Shown here: positions 7,817-16,689 of the stretch, piece after piece
Layout of the letters: every line of letters starts with the position of its first letter
Position numbering within the stretch: the first letter of the stretch is position 1
Assembly: GCF_028128765.1 (NCBI RefSeq)
Contig: NZ_LBJG01000027.1
Location: 186,001-250,000, forward strand
DNA: 64,000 nt
Reading direction: 5' to 3'
DNA from: Bradyrhizobium sp. CCBAU 51627
Lineage (GTDB): Bacteria > Pseudomonadota > Alphaproteobacteria > Rhizobiales > Xanthobacteraceae
Notes under the pieces: generated by a model
Told to the model about the DNA's origin: nothing
The model's database searches: none
What the model saw: the letters and a program-made list of their open reading frames with translations, nothing else
Translations under genes and position numbers: made by a program

Positions 7817-8147
7817 GCATCCCGCCCTCGAATACGGCGACACCCTCTCCGGCCTGCCGGTCGCAGCCACGCGCAATTCGACGGTTTTGATACCCCCTCA
7901 GCACGCGATGCGCGCGGCAATCCTGTCGGCCCTTGGGCGATCTGAGGTCGGTGGGGTCATATCTTGCGCCCAGCAGCAGGATTTCCGCGCAAACTACCAC
8001 CCTCCGTGCTAGAATGACATCGGTGAAAATCCGGAGTCGCCTGCATGGCAGGCGACCGTCAGGTTTTTGACCGGCGTGAGTGCCATCTTCGGTGGATCGT
8101 GCGGACGCAGGAAGCTAGTGGTAGCAAGCGCCGAGCTGAGGGGCACC
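7817..8147. other. Divergent intergenic region between kinase and binding-protein genes
   Basis: 331 bp with no convincing gene. It holds a perfect 9-bp-arm palindrome at 8036-8056 (GTCGCCTGC ATG GCAGGCGAC) followed on the plus strand by GTCAGGTTTTT, which has the shape of an attenuator or terminator ahead of the binding-protein gene. Otherwise nothing recognised. Confidence 0.5.
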
Positions 8148-8861
8148 ATGTGGCGGATACTCGTCATTTGCCTGTCGCTGTTCACAGCAGGCTCGTCCGC
8201 CGCGCAGTCGGTCATCCGGCTGGCGCGGATCGCCGACATCCCGGATCAATATGTCGGCGGCGAGATGCTGCGGGCCGTCTACGCCAAGCTGAACATCAAG
8301 CTTGAATTTGAGGACGTTCCCGGCAAGCGGGCGCTGGCGCTGTCCAGCGCTGGCGAGGTCGACGGCGAAATCCAGCGGATCGGAACGCTGTCGCGCGACT
8401 ATCCGACGCTGCTCCAGGTCACGCCGGCGATCAACTACATCGAACCCGCCGTGTTCACGACCAAGCTCCATTTCGAGGTGGACGGCTGGAATTCGATCAG
8501 GAATTACAGCATCGGTATCGTCCGCGGCGTCGGCTCGTCGGAAGCCGGCACGCGCGGCATGGACCGCGTCACGGCGACCACGAGCCTCGAGAACATGATC
8601 AGGATGCTCGACGCCGATCGTTTCGACGTGATGGTCACCGACCTCTTCAGCGGACTGGCCGCGGTCCGCAAGCTCAATCTGCAGACCAGGATCTATCCGC
8701 TCTCCCCGCCGCTCGAGCGCATCCGCATCTACCATTATCTGCACGAGCGCCACCGCGATCTCGTGCCGAGGGTTGGACAGGTGATCGAGCAGATGGAGGC
8801 GAGCGGCGAATTGGCGGCGCTACGCGAGGCGCTCGTCAAGCAGGTCCTGAGCGCGCAGTGA
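8148..8861 (+). CDS. Periplasmic substrate-binding protein, SBP_bac_3-like
   Basis: 237 residues. The signal peptide MWRILVICLSLFTAGSSAAQ precedes a bilobed binding-protein type sequence (IRLARIADIPDQYVGGEMLRAVYAKLNI, then DGEIQRIGTLSRDYPTLLQVTPAINYIEPAVF, then SLENMIRMLDADRFDVMVTDLFSGL). The fold resembles amino-acid type solute-binding proteins. No ABC permease or ATPase is adjacent, so it may act as a sensor accessory for the divergent kinase. ATG 8148 is preferred with GAGGGG upstream because it exposes the signal peptide. The ligand is unknown. Confidence 0.7.
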   Translation: MWRILVICLSLFTAGSSAAQSVIRLARIADIPDQYVGGEMLRAVYAKLNIKLEFEDVPGKRALALSSAGEVDGEIQRIGTLSRDYPTLLQVTPAINYIEPAVFTTKLHFEVDGWNSIRNYSIGIVRGVGSSEAGTRGMDRVTATTSLENMIRMLDADRFDVMVTDLFSGLAAVRKLNLQTRIYPLSPPLERIRIYHYLHERHRDLVPRVGQVIEQMEASGELAALREALVKQVLSAQ

Positions 8862-8871
8862 GAACGCCGGC

Positions 8872-9057
8872 TCAGAGACCGAGGATGGCGAGCAGCGAGG
8901 GACGCTTGCCGCTGCGGCTTTCGACGATGCGCTCGCCGCCACTCTCGACGGAGCTGCCGTAATAGCGGTGATGGCCTGCCTGATCGCGCAGATCGGCAGG
9001 CTCCGACCTCCCTGCCCGCCGTGCATCGCAAATGATCTTGATGGTATGACCCGACAT
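8872..9057 (-). CDS. Small hypothetical protein, 61 aa
   Basis: Starts MSGHTIKIICDARRAGR with CGGAGG 6 nt upstream of the ATG, and ends 10 nt after the binding-protein stop on the opposite strand. It is polar, has no signal or membrane segment, and contains the short stretch HRYYGSSVESGG. I do not recognise a family. The good ribosome site and natural composition favour a real gene. Confidence 0.5.
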   Translation of the reverse strand: MSGHTIKIICDARRAGRSEPADLRDQAGHHRYYGSSVESGGERIVESRSGKRPSLLAILGL

Positions 9058-9260
9058 TGCCGCCTCCGATGAGCTTCGACCGCTCTGTGGCCATCAGTCG
9101 CCGTGTCTCCGGGCGGCGTTCATCGCCGAAGGCGGCAATCGGGTTTCAGGATGGTTTCGCCGCGGTCGCCAAGACGCAATAATCTGGTATCGGGATTGTC
9201 GGGAACGGCGGCGATCATACGTCCTTCGAGCGGCGCGCCCAAAAACGAAGCGAGGTGAAG

Positions 9261-9647
9261 ATGCTCTACGCGATCCTGGCCTACCATGTGGAAGACGAGC
9301 TTCTGGCGTGGACGCCGCAGGAGGACGCCGCCGTCGTGGCCAAGGTCATCGAGGTGCAGGCGCCCCTGAGGGCAAGCGGACATTTGGGGCCGGCCGCCCG
9401 CCTGGATAACACGCGAAAGGCCCGCACCTTGCGTGGCCCCGGCGCCGGCATCGTGCTGGACGGCCCGTTTGCGGAGACCAAGGAACAGCTTCTGGGCTTC
9501 CATCTCGTCGAATACGACACCGATGAAGAGGCGATCGCCGCGGCGCGGAAGCTGCGCGCGGTCAATCCGAGCGCCGTTTACGAAATCCGCCCGGTCAAGC
9601 TTTACGTGCCCGCCGATGGGTTCGGCGCGACGGCAGCAGGCAAATGA
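9261..9647 (+). CDS. YCII-related (DGPF-domain) protein
   Basis: 128 residues with the family hallmark VLDGPFAETKEQLLGFHLVE and a ferredoxin-like alpha/beta layout ending in EIRPVK. YCII proteins are small dimeric proteins of unclear or varied enzymatic role, sometimes linked to ECF sigma factors; no sigma gene is adjacent here. ATG 9261 follows GCGAGG by 5 nt; a GTG at 9255 is the alternative. Confidence 0.85.
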   Translation: MLYAILAYHVEDELLAWTPQEDAAVVAKVIEVQAPLRASGHLGPAARLDNTRKARTLRGPGAGIVLDGPFAETKEQLLGFHLVEYDTDEEAIAAARKLRAVNPSAVYEIRPVKLYVPADGFGATAAGK

Positions 9648-9656
9648 GCACCAAGC

Positions 9657-10259
9657 CTACACATCCGGTTCGTCCTGTGGCCCATAGAAGCGCCGGATCA
9701 GCAGCCCGCCGAAGGCAATGAACCACAGGAACGGCGCGACCTCAGGCGCAAACGCCGCAACGATCGTGCCGGGGACGAACACCAGCAGCGGAAACAATGA
9801 GGCCAGCGTCTCACGCCGCCAGCCGCCCAATATGGTCCACCAGAGCCAGGCATTGAGGCCAGCAATCGCCGAGAGGTGCAGACCGTAGAGCACGGCAACG
9901 GCGCTGCTCATGGTATAATTGGTGTAGAGGCCGTTGGTCACCGGCAACAGCACGATCGAGAGCAGGAAAAGCAGATTGAGGATCACGACCCCGCGGCTCC
10001 CCACGGGCTGACGCGCCAGCCGCCGGTGATGGCTGATCCAGAACAGACCGGCGATGATGAAGCTGAGCGCAAAGCCCGCGAGCTTGCCGGAATAGACCTT
10101 GGCAAGGTCGCTCCAGTCGGGCGCGCTGGCGAACACCGCGGCCTTGGGCAGGTCGTAGGCCAGAAGCGTCATGGCGACACCAAAAATGGTGTTGCTGAGC
10201 GATTCCAGCCGCCGCATCTCGAATTGTTCGGGCTTCGGTTCGGGCTTGGGCTCAATCAT
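9657..10259 (-). CDS. TMEM175-like (DUF1211) integral membrane protein
   Basis: 200 residues with six predicted hydrophobic helices. The first helix begins RRLESLSNTIFGVAMTLLAYDL, the bacterial counterpart of the RxxxFSD signature of TMEM175 potassium channels, but with LSN in place of FSD. The length fits the single six-helix repeat of bacterial members, which assemble as tetramers. Channel function in this variant is inferred. Its stop lies 9 nt from the converging YCII stop. Confidence 0.8.
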   Translation of the reverse strand: MIEPKPEPKPEQFEMRRLESLSNTIFGVAMTLLAYDLPKAAVFASAPDWSDLAKVYSGKLAGFALSFIIAGLFWISHHRRLARQPVGSRGVVILNLLFLLSIVLLPVTNGLYTNYTMSSAVAVLYGLHLSAIAGLNAWLWWTILGGWRRETLASLFPLLVFVPGTIVAAFAPEVAPFLWFIAFGGLLIRRFYGPQDEPDV

Positions 10260-10385
10260 GCCGGTGCGCTTTTCGGGGCTGGAACTTTGGGCCGCCTTTT
10301 CCCTAGGTGTTATCAGCAGTTCCGTCCAGCCGCATTGCGATTCGTGAGCGGATCGCCGATTCTCAGTCTTTCACCGGGGCGATTC

Positions 10386-12443
10386 GTGACAACCTATCTG
10401 GACACGCTCAATGCGGAGCAGCGCCGCGCCGTCGAGCATGGCGTGGCCGACGGCGCGACCGTGGGCGCCCCCCTGCTCGTCATTGCGGGTGCGGGCTCCG
10501 GCAAGACCAATACGCTGGCGCATCGCGTCGCGCACCTGATCGTCGCGGGCGCGGATCCGCGTCGCATCCTGCTCATGACCTTTTCGCGCCGCGCCGCCGC
10601 CGAGATGGCGGGCCGGGTCGAGCGCATCGCCCGCAAGGTGCTGGGCGAGAACAATGCCGCGATCATGCGCGATGCGCTGACCTGGGCCGGCACGTTCCAC
10701 GGCATCGGCGCGCGGCTGCTTCGCGAATATGCCGAGCGGATCGGCGTCGATCCCGCCTTCACCATCCACGACCGCGAGGATTCCGCCGACCTGATGAACC
10801 TGGTGCGGCACGAGCGCGGCCTGTCGAAGACCGAGAGCCGCTTTCCGGCCAAGGGCACGTGCCTTTCGATCTATTCCCGATGCGTCAACGCCGAGATGGA
10901 GATCGAGAAGGTGCTCGGCCAGCATTATCCCTGGTGCAGCGGCTGGGCCGCCGAGCTGAAGGGCCTGTTCGCCGCTTACGTCGAGGCCAAGCAGGCCCAG
11001 CAGGTGCTCGATTACGACGACCTCCTGCTGTACTGGTCGCAGATGATGAGCGACGCGCTGATCGCCGAGGAGATCGGCGGCCGCTTCGACCATGTGCTGG
11101 TCGATGAATATCAGGACACCAACCGCCTGCAATCCTCGATCCTTCTGGCGCTGAAGCCCGACGGGCATGGGCTCACCGTCGTCGGCGACGATGCGCAGTC
11201 GATCTACTCGTTCCGCGCCGCCACCGTCCGCAACATCCTGGATTTTCCGCAGAGCTTCTCGCCGCGCGCCGAGATGATCACGCTCGATCGCAATTACCGA
11301 TCGACGCAAACGGTGCTGGCGGCGGCCAATGGCGTCATCGGCCTCGCGCGCGAGCGCTTCACCAAAAACCTCTGGACCGACCGCACCGCCGGACAGAAGC
11401 CGCAACTCGTCACCGTGCACGACGAGGCCGACCAGGCGCGCTACATCGTCGAGGAAGTGCTGGCGAACCGGGAGCAAGGGGCGCTGCTCAAGCACCAGGC
11501 GGTGCTGTTCCGGACCTCCTCGCACTCCGGCCCGCTCGAAATCGAGCTGACCCGCCGCAACATTCCGTTCGTCAAGTTTGGCGGGCTGAAATTTCTCGAC
11601 GCCGCGCACGTGAAGGACGTGCTGGCGTTGCTCCGCTTTGCCGAAAATCCGCGCGACCGCGTCGCCGGCTTCCGCATCCTGCATCTGTTGCCCGGCATCG
11701 GCCCCGCGACAGCGCAGCGCGTGCTCGACCAGATGGCGGAGAGCACCGATCCGTTTGCCGCACTCGGCCGGCTGCCGGTGCCGGCGCGCACCGGTGCGGA
11801 CTGGACGGACTTCGTGCGCATCATCGAGAACCTGCGCTATTCGGAATGGCCCGTCGATCTCGAGCGCGTGCGGCTCTGGTACGAGCCGCATCTCGATCGG
11901 CTGCACGAGGATTCCGAGACGCGCCGCGCCGACCTGATGCAGCTCGAGCAGATCGCGAGCGGCTATGCCTCGCGCGAGAAATTCCTGACCGAGCTCACGC
12001 TCGACCCGCCGGATGCGACCAGCGACAAGTCGGGTCCACCGCTCCGCGACGAGGATTATCTGATCCTCTCCACCATCCACTCGGCCAAGGGCCAGGAGTG
12101 GAAGTCGGTGTTCGTGCTCAACGTCGTCGACGGCTGCATGCCCTCCGACCTCGGCGCCGGCACCAGCGCCGAAATCGAGGAGGAGCGCCGCCTGCTCTAT
12201 GTCGCGATGACGCGCGCCAAAGACGATCTTCATCTCGTCGTTCCGCAGCGCTTCTTCGTCCACGGCCAGGCCGCCAAGGGTGACCGCCACGTCTACGCCT
12301 CGCGCACCCGCTTCATCCCGGAGCAGCTGGTCTATCTGTTCGAGCGCACCGCCTGGCCGAAGGCCGCCGCCGGCGCCGCCCGAACCGCGGCGCAGGGGCC
12401 GAAGATCGACATTGGGGCCAAGATGCGAGGGATGTGGCGATAG
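10386..12443 (+). CDS. UvrD/Rep-family (superfamily 1) ATP-dependent helicase
   Basis: 685 residues from GTG 10386 (YLDTLNAEQRRAVEHG is the Q-motif region; a GTG at 10344 is possible). Walker A is AGAGSGKT at residues 34-41, motif II is DEYQDTN, motif III VVGDDAQSIYSFR, motif IV LDRNYRS, motif V STIHSAKGQEWKSVF and motif VI EERRLLYVAMTRAKDDL. All are intact, so it should be an active 3'-5' DNA translocase. It is shorter than UvrD (about 720) and lacks the UvrD C-terminal extension, ending in a KIDIGAKMRGMW tail. Confidence 0.9.
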   Translation: MTTYLDTLNAEQRRAVEHGVADGATVGAPLLVIAGAGSGKTNTLAHRVAHLIVAGADPRRILLMTFSRRAAAEMAGRVERIARKVLGENNAAIMRDALTWAGTFHGIGARLLREYAERIGVDPAFTIHDREDSADLMNLVRHERGLSKTESRFPAKGTCLSIYSRCVNAEMEIEKVLGQHYPWCSGWAAELKGLFAAYVEAKQAQQVLDYDDLLLYWSQMMSDALIAEEIGGRFDHVLVDEYQDTNRLQSSILLALKPDGHGLTVVGDDAQSIYSFRAATVRNILDFPQSFSPRAEMITLDRNYRSTQTVLAAANGVIGLARERFTKNLWTDRTAGQKPQLVTVHDEADQARYIVEEVLANREQGALLKHQAVLFRTSSHSGPLEIELTRRNIPFVKFGGLKFLDAAHVKDVLALLRFAENPRDRVAGFRILHLLPGIGPATAQRVLDQMAESTDPFAALGRLPVPARTGADWTDFVRIIENLRYSEWPVDLERVRLWYEPHLDRLHEDSETRRADLMQLEQIASGYASREKFLTELTLDPPDATSDKSGPPLRDEDYLILSTIHSAKGQEWKSVFVLNVVDGCMPSDLGAGTSAEIEEERRLLYVAMTRAKDDLHLVVPQRFFVHGQAAKGDRHVYASRTRFIPEQLVYLFERTAWPKAAAGAARTAAQGPKIDIGAKMRGMWR

Positions 12444-12498
12444 ACGCAAGAGTCCGGCCGCGGGACCTGTCAGGATATCAGGAAACCAGAGGTCCGAG

Positions 12499-13479
12499 AT
12501 GAAAGCCGTCGTCGTCGAGCAATATGCCCCTGTCGATCAGATCCAGCTGAAGGACGTTCCGGCTCCGCGTCTGGAGCCCGGACAATTGCGCATTCGGGTG
12601 GAAGCGGCGGGCATCGGCTTTGTCGACGGTTTGAAGGTCGAGGGGCGCTATCAGACCAAAGATCCCCTGCCCTTCATTCCCGGGACCGAATTCGCAGGCG
12701 TCGTGGCCGAAGCGCCCGGCAGGCCGGGCGGCTATCAACCCGGCATGCGCGTGATGGGCATGACGCGGTCGGGTGCGCTTGCCGAGGAGATCGTCGTCGA
12801 CCCTGAGGCGGTCTATGCCTTGCCGGACGGTGTCACGGCGGAGGTTGCCGCCTCGTTTCGCGCCAACTATCTGACGGCGCTCTACGCGCTGAGTGCGCGC
12901 GCCACGCTGGCCGCAGGCGAGCAGCTTCTGGTGCTGGGTGCGGCCGGCGGCACCGGAATTGCGGCCGTCCAGATCGGCAAGCTGCTCGGCGCTCGCGTCA
13001 TCGCAGCGGCCTCGACACCGGAGAAGCGCGAGTTCGCGCGCGGACAGGGCGCCGACGCTGTGATCGACTATACGCAAGCGGACTGGCGCGACACTCTCAA
13101 GGAGCTGGCGCACGGACACGGCGCGGACGTCATCTTCGATCCCGTCGGCGGCGAAATCTCGGTGCAGGCCTTTCGCTCCATCGCCTGGCGCGGGCGCCAT
13201 CTCGTGGTTGGTTTTGCCGCCGGCGCGATTCCCGCGCTGCCGTTCAATCTGCCGCTGCTGAAAGGCGGCGCTCTGCTCGGCGTCGACCTTGCGCAGATTC
13301 CGCTGCGCGAGCCCGACATGCAGAAGCGCCTGATCTCGCAGTTGACGGGCTGGCTTGCCGACGGGCAGCTGAAGCCCGTGGTCGGCCACGTCTTCGCGCT
13401 CGAGGATTTCCGCGAGGCGTTCAGGACGATGCAGACACGCTCTGCGCTTGGCAAGATGGTCGTGCGGATCGCACCATAG
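12499..13479 (+). CDS. Zinc-independent MDR quinone oxidoreductase (NADPH:quinone reductase family)
   Basis: 326 residues with a GroES-like N-terminal domain and a Rossmann domain with the nucleotide motif VLGAAGGTGIAAVQIGK. The catalytic zinc ligands of alcohol dehydrogenases are absent, as in quinone oxidoreductases. AGAGG precedes ATG 12499. It stands alone between the helicase and the luciferase-like gene, all on the plus strand with gaps of 55-97 bp. The physiological acceptor is unknown; enoyl or quinone substrates are both possible. Confidence 0.88.
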   Translation: MKAVVVEQYAPVDQIQLKDVPAPRLEPGQLRIRVEAAGIGFVDGLKVEGRYQTKDPLPFIPGTEFAGVVAEAPGRPGGYQPGMRVMGMTRSGALAEEIVVDPEAVYALPDGVTAEVAASFRANYLTALYALSARATLAAGEQLLVLGAAGGTGIAAVQIGKLLGARVIAAASTPEKREFARGQGADAVIDYTQADWRDTLKELAHGHGADVIFDPVGGEISVQAFRSIAWRGRHLVVGFAAGAIPALPFNLPLLKGGALLGVDLAQIPLREPDMQKRLISQLTGWLADGQLKPVVGHVFALEDFREAFRTMQTRSALGKMVVRIAP

Positions 13480-13576
13480 ACCTCACAAACGGAAACCGAG
13501 CATTTCCGGAATGCCGCCTTGTCGCTTGGCCGCGGTCCATTAGATCTGGTCGATCCTCCCCACAGAGACTTGATCG

Positions 13577-14608
13577 ATGACCGCACCGCTTCAATTCGGA
13601 CTGGATACTTTTGGCGACGTCACCAAGGACGCCTCAGGCAGCATGCTTTCGCACGCGCAGGTGATCCGCAATGTCGTCGACGAAGCGGTGCTGGCGGACG
13701 AACTCGGCCTCGACTTCATCGGGCTCGGCGAGCATCACCGCACTGATTTTGCGATCTCCTCGCCCGAAACCGTGCTCGCGGCGATCGCGTCGCGCACCAG
13801 GCGCATTCATCTCGGCTCGGCCGTGACGGTGTTGAGCTCGGACGATCCCATTCGCGTATTCCAGCGCTTTGCGACGCTGGATGCGCTCTCAGGCGGCCGC
13901 GCCGAGGTGATCCTCGGCCGCGGCTCGTTCACGGAATCCTTTCCGCTGTTCGGCTTCGACCTGCGCAAGTATGAAGAGCTGTTCGAGGAAAAGCTCGACC
14001 TGTTCGCTGCATTGCTGTCGCAAGAGCCGGTGACCTGGCAGGGCAAGCTGCGTCCGCCGCTACGGGATCAGCTGGTCTATCCGCCCGTGGAGAACGGCGC
14101 GCTGAAGACCTGGATCGGCGTCGGCGGCAGCCCGCAATCGGTGGTGCGCGCTGCGCACTACGATCTGCCGCTGATGCTCGCGATCATCGGTGGCGATCCG
14201 GCGCGGTTTACGCCCTACGTCGATCTCTATCACCGCGCCTTCAAAGAGTTTGGCCGCCCCGCCCAGCCGATCGGCGTGCACTCGCCCGGCTATGTCGCCG
14301 AAACCGACGAGCAGGCGCGCGAGGAGCTGTGGCCCGATTACAAGGCGATGCGCGACCGCATCGGCCGCGAGCGCGGCTGGCCTCCGATGGGCCGCGATGA
14401 ATTCGTCAGCGAGGCCGAGCACGGCTCGCTCTATGTCGGCTCGCCGGAAACGGTCGCACGCAAGATCGCCAAGACCGCGAAGGCGCTTGGGATTGCGCGG
14501 TTCCAGTTGAAGTATTCGGCAGGGCCCCTGCCGCACGAGAAGCTGATGCGAAGCATCGAGCTTTATGGGCGGAAGGTGGTGCCGATGGTGCGGGAGATGA
14601 TGGGGTGA
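13577..14608 (+). CDS. LLM-class (luciferase-like) flavin-dependent monooxygenase
   Basis: 343 residues of the bacterial luciferase-like TIM barrel. Visible marks are DFIGLGEHHRTDFAISSP near residue 45, the segment SAVTVLSSDDPIRVFQRFATLD, and SGGRAEVILGRGSF, which are typical of FMN-dependent members such as YhbW/LuxA-like proteins. It would use reduced FMN or F420 and oxygen on an unknown small substrate. The preceding quinone reductase could supply redox balance but no operon is demonstrated. Confidence 0.88.
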   Translation: MTAPLQFGLDTFGDVTKDASGSMLSHAQVIRNVVDEAVLADELGLDFIGLGEHHRTDFAISSPETVLAAIASRTRRIHLGSAVTVLSSDDPIRVFQRFATLDALSGGRAEVILGRGSFTESFPLFGFDLRKYEELFEEKLDLFAALLSQEPVTWQGKLRPPLRDQLVYPPVENGALKTWIGVGGSPQSVVRAAHYDLPLMLAIIGGDPARFTPYVDLYHRAFKEFGRPAQPIGVHSPGYVAETDEQAREELWPDYKAMRDRIGRERGWPPMGRDEFVSEAEHGSLYVGSPETVARKIAKTAKALGIARFQLKYSAGPLPHEKLMRSIELYGRKVVPMVREMMG

Positions 14609-15063
14609 TTCCGCGACAGTCCGCCTACGCCCTGCGGGCTACGGCGTGACAGCCTTCGCTCACTTCGCGCCTCTAATTTAGTTCCGAGGCTGGCTGGCCG
14701 AGCCGTAGCTCGCGAAGCGAGCGAAGGCTGGCGCTGCGAGCCACCCCCAGACATTTCGTGATAGAAAACTCGATCGCCGAAACGAAACCACGCCACTCAA
14801 GACAAGCACAATCAGACAGGCAGTGAGGAAGTACATTATCTAAGCCGCCCGGAGAACTACCAGTTGTCCCAAGCGATGGGATTGCGTTGGGGCGACGTTC
14901 TCGCGGCTTGCTTTGACCGCAAACGAGATAGATGCCATGAGGATCAACGTGCGCCCGCGAGGAGATATTTGTTAGGCTTTAAGGAGTATCCGGCGGCCTC
15001 AACTACGGCAATCGCAGTGAGGCCGCACCAACAGGTCGCGCGTTTGGATCGGGCGGCGGATTG
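14609..15063. other. Intergenic region with palindromic repeat, no gene recognised
   Basis: 455 bp without a supported coding frame. The first 130 bp are an imperfect-palindrome repeat (separate entry). The rest, about 14780-15063, is less GC-rich and contains a short frame starting near 14864 whose sequence I cannot relate to any family; I treat it as noncoding or decayed. Confidence 0.5.
14651..14729. repeat. Inverted repeat with 19-bp arms
   Basis: AGCCTTCGCTCACTTCGCG (14651-14669) and CGCGAAGCGAGCGAAGGCT (14711-14729) are complementary except one position. A smaller dyad (CGCCTACGCCCTGCGGGCTACGGCG) lies just upstream. The CGAAGCGAGCGAAGGCTGG string is of the type dispersed through Bradyrhizobium intergenic DNA. 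Confidence 0.7.
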
Positions 15064-15447
15064 CTATTGCTTCACTCCATCGACTGCAACGATGTTGTAC
15101 TTAGCGAACCCTTCGCCAACCTTTCTGATGGCCTCATACTCGGATGAATGACGCCACCCATTCAGCGCATCCATGCTTTCCCAGCGTAAGATAACAACGC
15201 GACCTTTTGGGAAGGAGCCATCAATCTGCGTTCCGGCTCCAGCAGCCACGTACACACCGCCATGGTCCTTGATCGTTTTCTGCGCCGTGGGCAGGTATTG
15301 CTTCGTGTATCCTTCCTGATTTGTGATCTCGTTGATCGCAACCATGTAAACGGGCGGTTTGGCTTGGGCGTGGAGAGTCTGGATCGCAGACGCGCCAATC
15401 ACGGACCCTGCCAGCATCGACAACGCTACCGCATAACGGATCCTCAT
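15064..15447 (-). CDS. Secreted DUF1330-family protein
   Basis: 127 residues. A signal peptide (MRIRYAVALSMLAGSVIGASAIQTLHAQ) precedes a single dimeric alpha/beta-barrel type DUF1330 domain (YMVAINEITNQEGYTKQYLP ... GRVVILRWESMDALNGWRHSSEYEAIRKVGE). GGGAG lies 9 nt before ATG 15447. The family has no settled function. Exported versions with this layout are common in rhizobia. It sits in a region of lower gene density between repeats. Confidence 0.85.
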   Translation of the reverse strand: MRIRYAVALSMLAGSVIGASAIQTLHAQAKPPVYMVAINEITNQEGYTKQYLPTAQKTIKDHGGVYVAAGAGTQIDGSFPKGRVVILRWESMDALNGWRHSSEYEAIRKVGEGFAKYNIVAVDGVKQ

Positions 15448-15719
15448 TATCGTACTCCCTTTGGTCGGTCATCCCCCAAGATTGGGGATAAGAGCTTGTA
15501 GCCCAACCTTGGTCCACCGCAGGAAAAGAAGCGTAGTCAAAAAGTCGCAGTCGGTCCCGAATGGTAGTCCTCCGACCGAGCAATAACCGTCCGCTCAGGC
15601 TCGCAGCGGCACTTACGACTGAGTGTCAGGACACCTTGGCGCTAAGTCAGCCGTGGCCGTACAGACGTTTCCCGGAGCTGGCTGCGCTCCGGGGCGGCAC
15701 GCTCTAATCGGAGGCCAAT

Positions 15720-15830
15720 ATGCCATCAATACCGATCAATGAAGCTGAGCTAGTCCTTCGCATGCTCGAAGCGGCCACGGGAGTGAAGCGCCCGAAAGGC
15801 AAGACGCACAAGAAGCGATCGACACGGTGA
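15720..15830 (+). CDS. Micro-ORF A, 36 aa, basic C-terminus
   Basis: ATG 15720 follows CGGAGG by 6 nt. The peptide begins MPSIPINEAELVLRMLEAATG and ends KGKTHKKRSTR, an amphipathic helix followed by a strongly basic tail. A 23-bp hairpin (CCCGGAGC...GCTCCGGG, 15672-15694) is just upstream. Its stop overlaps the GTG of the next micro-ORF. Too short for domain assignment; the ribosome site and the overlap argue that it is translated. Confidence 0.45.
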   Translation: MPSIPINEAELVLRMLEAATGVKRPKGKTHKKRSTR

Positions 15831-15931
15831 CACCACCAATCCGCGAGCAAGTTCTGAGAACGTCTCGCGCTGCCATGCTGTACTTCCTTGAACAGGCAGA
15901 ATGTTCGGCCGATGACCGGACTCTACATTGA
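15827..15931 (+). CDS. Micro-ORF B, 34 aa, overlapping micro-ORF A
   Basis: GTG 15827 overlaps the TGA of the preceding micro-ORF by 4 nt (GTGA), the classic arrangement for translational coupling. The peptide starts VTPPIREQVLRTSRAAMLYFLEQAE and looks helical. No family recognised. Confidence rests on the overlap and on the natural amino-acid mix. Confidence 0.38.
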   Translation: MTPPIREQVLRTSRAAMLYFLEQAECSADDRTLH

Positions 15932-16170
15932 TCCTCAATTCGCAGCGGTGATCGCGACGGAAGGCAGGCCGCAAATCCACCTTTCGAGACCCGTTCTAGA
16001 GGTGTATGGTTCACCCGCTACTTTGAGCTGCCGTCGAGGATGTGCCGAAATCTGGAGGCAGCGACAAGGCCATCGGCAGGCAGCGCGGCTGTCCTCAGCC
16101 AAGCGACTCTTTTCGGGCTATTGCCCTCGATTGATTATGCCAAGGCAAACTCGATTGCAGGAGTAGTTCA

Positions 16171-16689
16171 ATGGGAAAGAGCTTTATCTTGACGGTCGCT
16201 GCTTCCACACTCTTGATCAGCGCGTGCGGAGTTGCGCAGTCGGAGACGATCGGGCGATATGAATGCAACATCGTTGGAGCGGCCAGCCAAGACCCCATCG
16301 GTGACCACGATGGGCATCGGATCGTCGGTACGCAATATGCCTGCGCCGGCGTTGAGGGCCTCCTGAAAGGAGCGCTATACACTGGAAGTTCTACCAGTGA
16401 ATGGGACGGCCCTAAAGGGCGGTACCTAAATGGGATCGGATTGTTGCGCTCGCCCAATGGGATTGGAGTCACACTCGTCACCGAAGGCGCAGGCTCGGTG
16501 GTGATGAAGGACGGTAAACCAGTCGGAAGCGAAAGCACGGGAAAGGCGATCTATCAATTCGCGACTGGTGTATTTGCGCCGCTCTCTGGAAAGGCGGTCA
16601 AGTGGGCGGTTCAACCCGCGGGGTTCAATCGGTTTAGCCTTGAAGTCATGACGGACGACGAGGTGACCACTGCCACCGCGAAACAATAG
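16171..16689 (+). CDS. Putative lipoprotein or secreted protein, 172 aa
   Basis: AGGAG lies 8 nt before ATG 16171. The N-terminus MGKSFILTVAASTLLISAC reads as a lipoprotein signal with Cys19 in an LISAC lipobox; signal peptidase I cleavage after VAQS is an alternative. The mature part is rich in Gly, Ser and Thr with patterns such as SGKAVKWAVQPAGFNRFSLEVM suggesting beta structure. No family recognised. The gene has lower GC than its neighbours. Confidence 0.6.
   Translation: MGKSFILTVAASTLLISACGVAQSETIGRYECNIVGAASQDPIGDHDGHRIVGTQYACAGVEGLLKGALYTGSSTSEWDGPKGRYLNGIGLLRSPNGIGVTLVTEGAGSVVMKDGKPVGSESTGKAIYQFATGVFAPLSGKAVKWAVQPAGFNRFSLEVMTDDEVTTATAKQ

Noticed and set aside
9876-10385. Long N-terminal extension of the UvrD-like helicase
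   Set aside because: It is antisense to the TMEM175-like gene; the family Q-motif starts just after GTG 10386.
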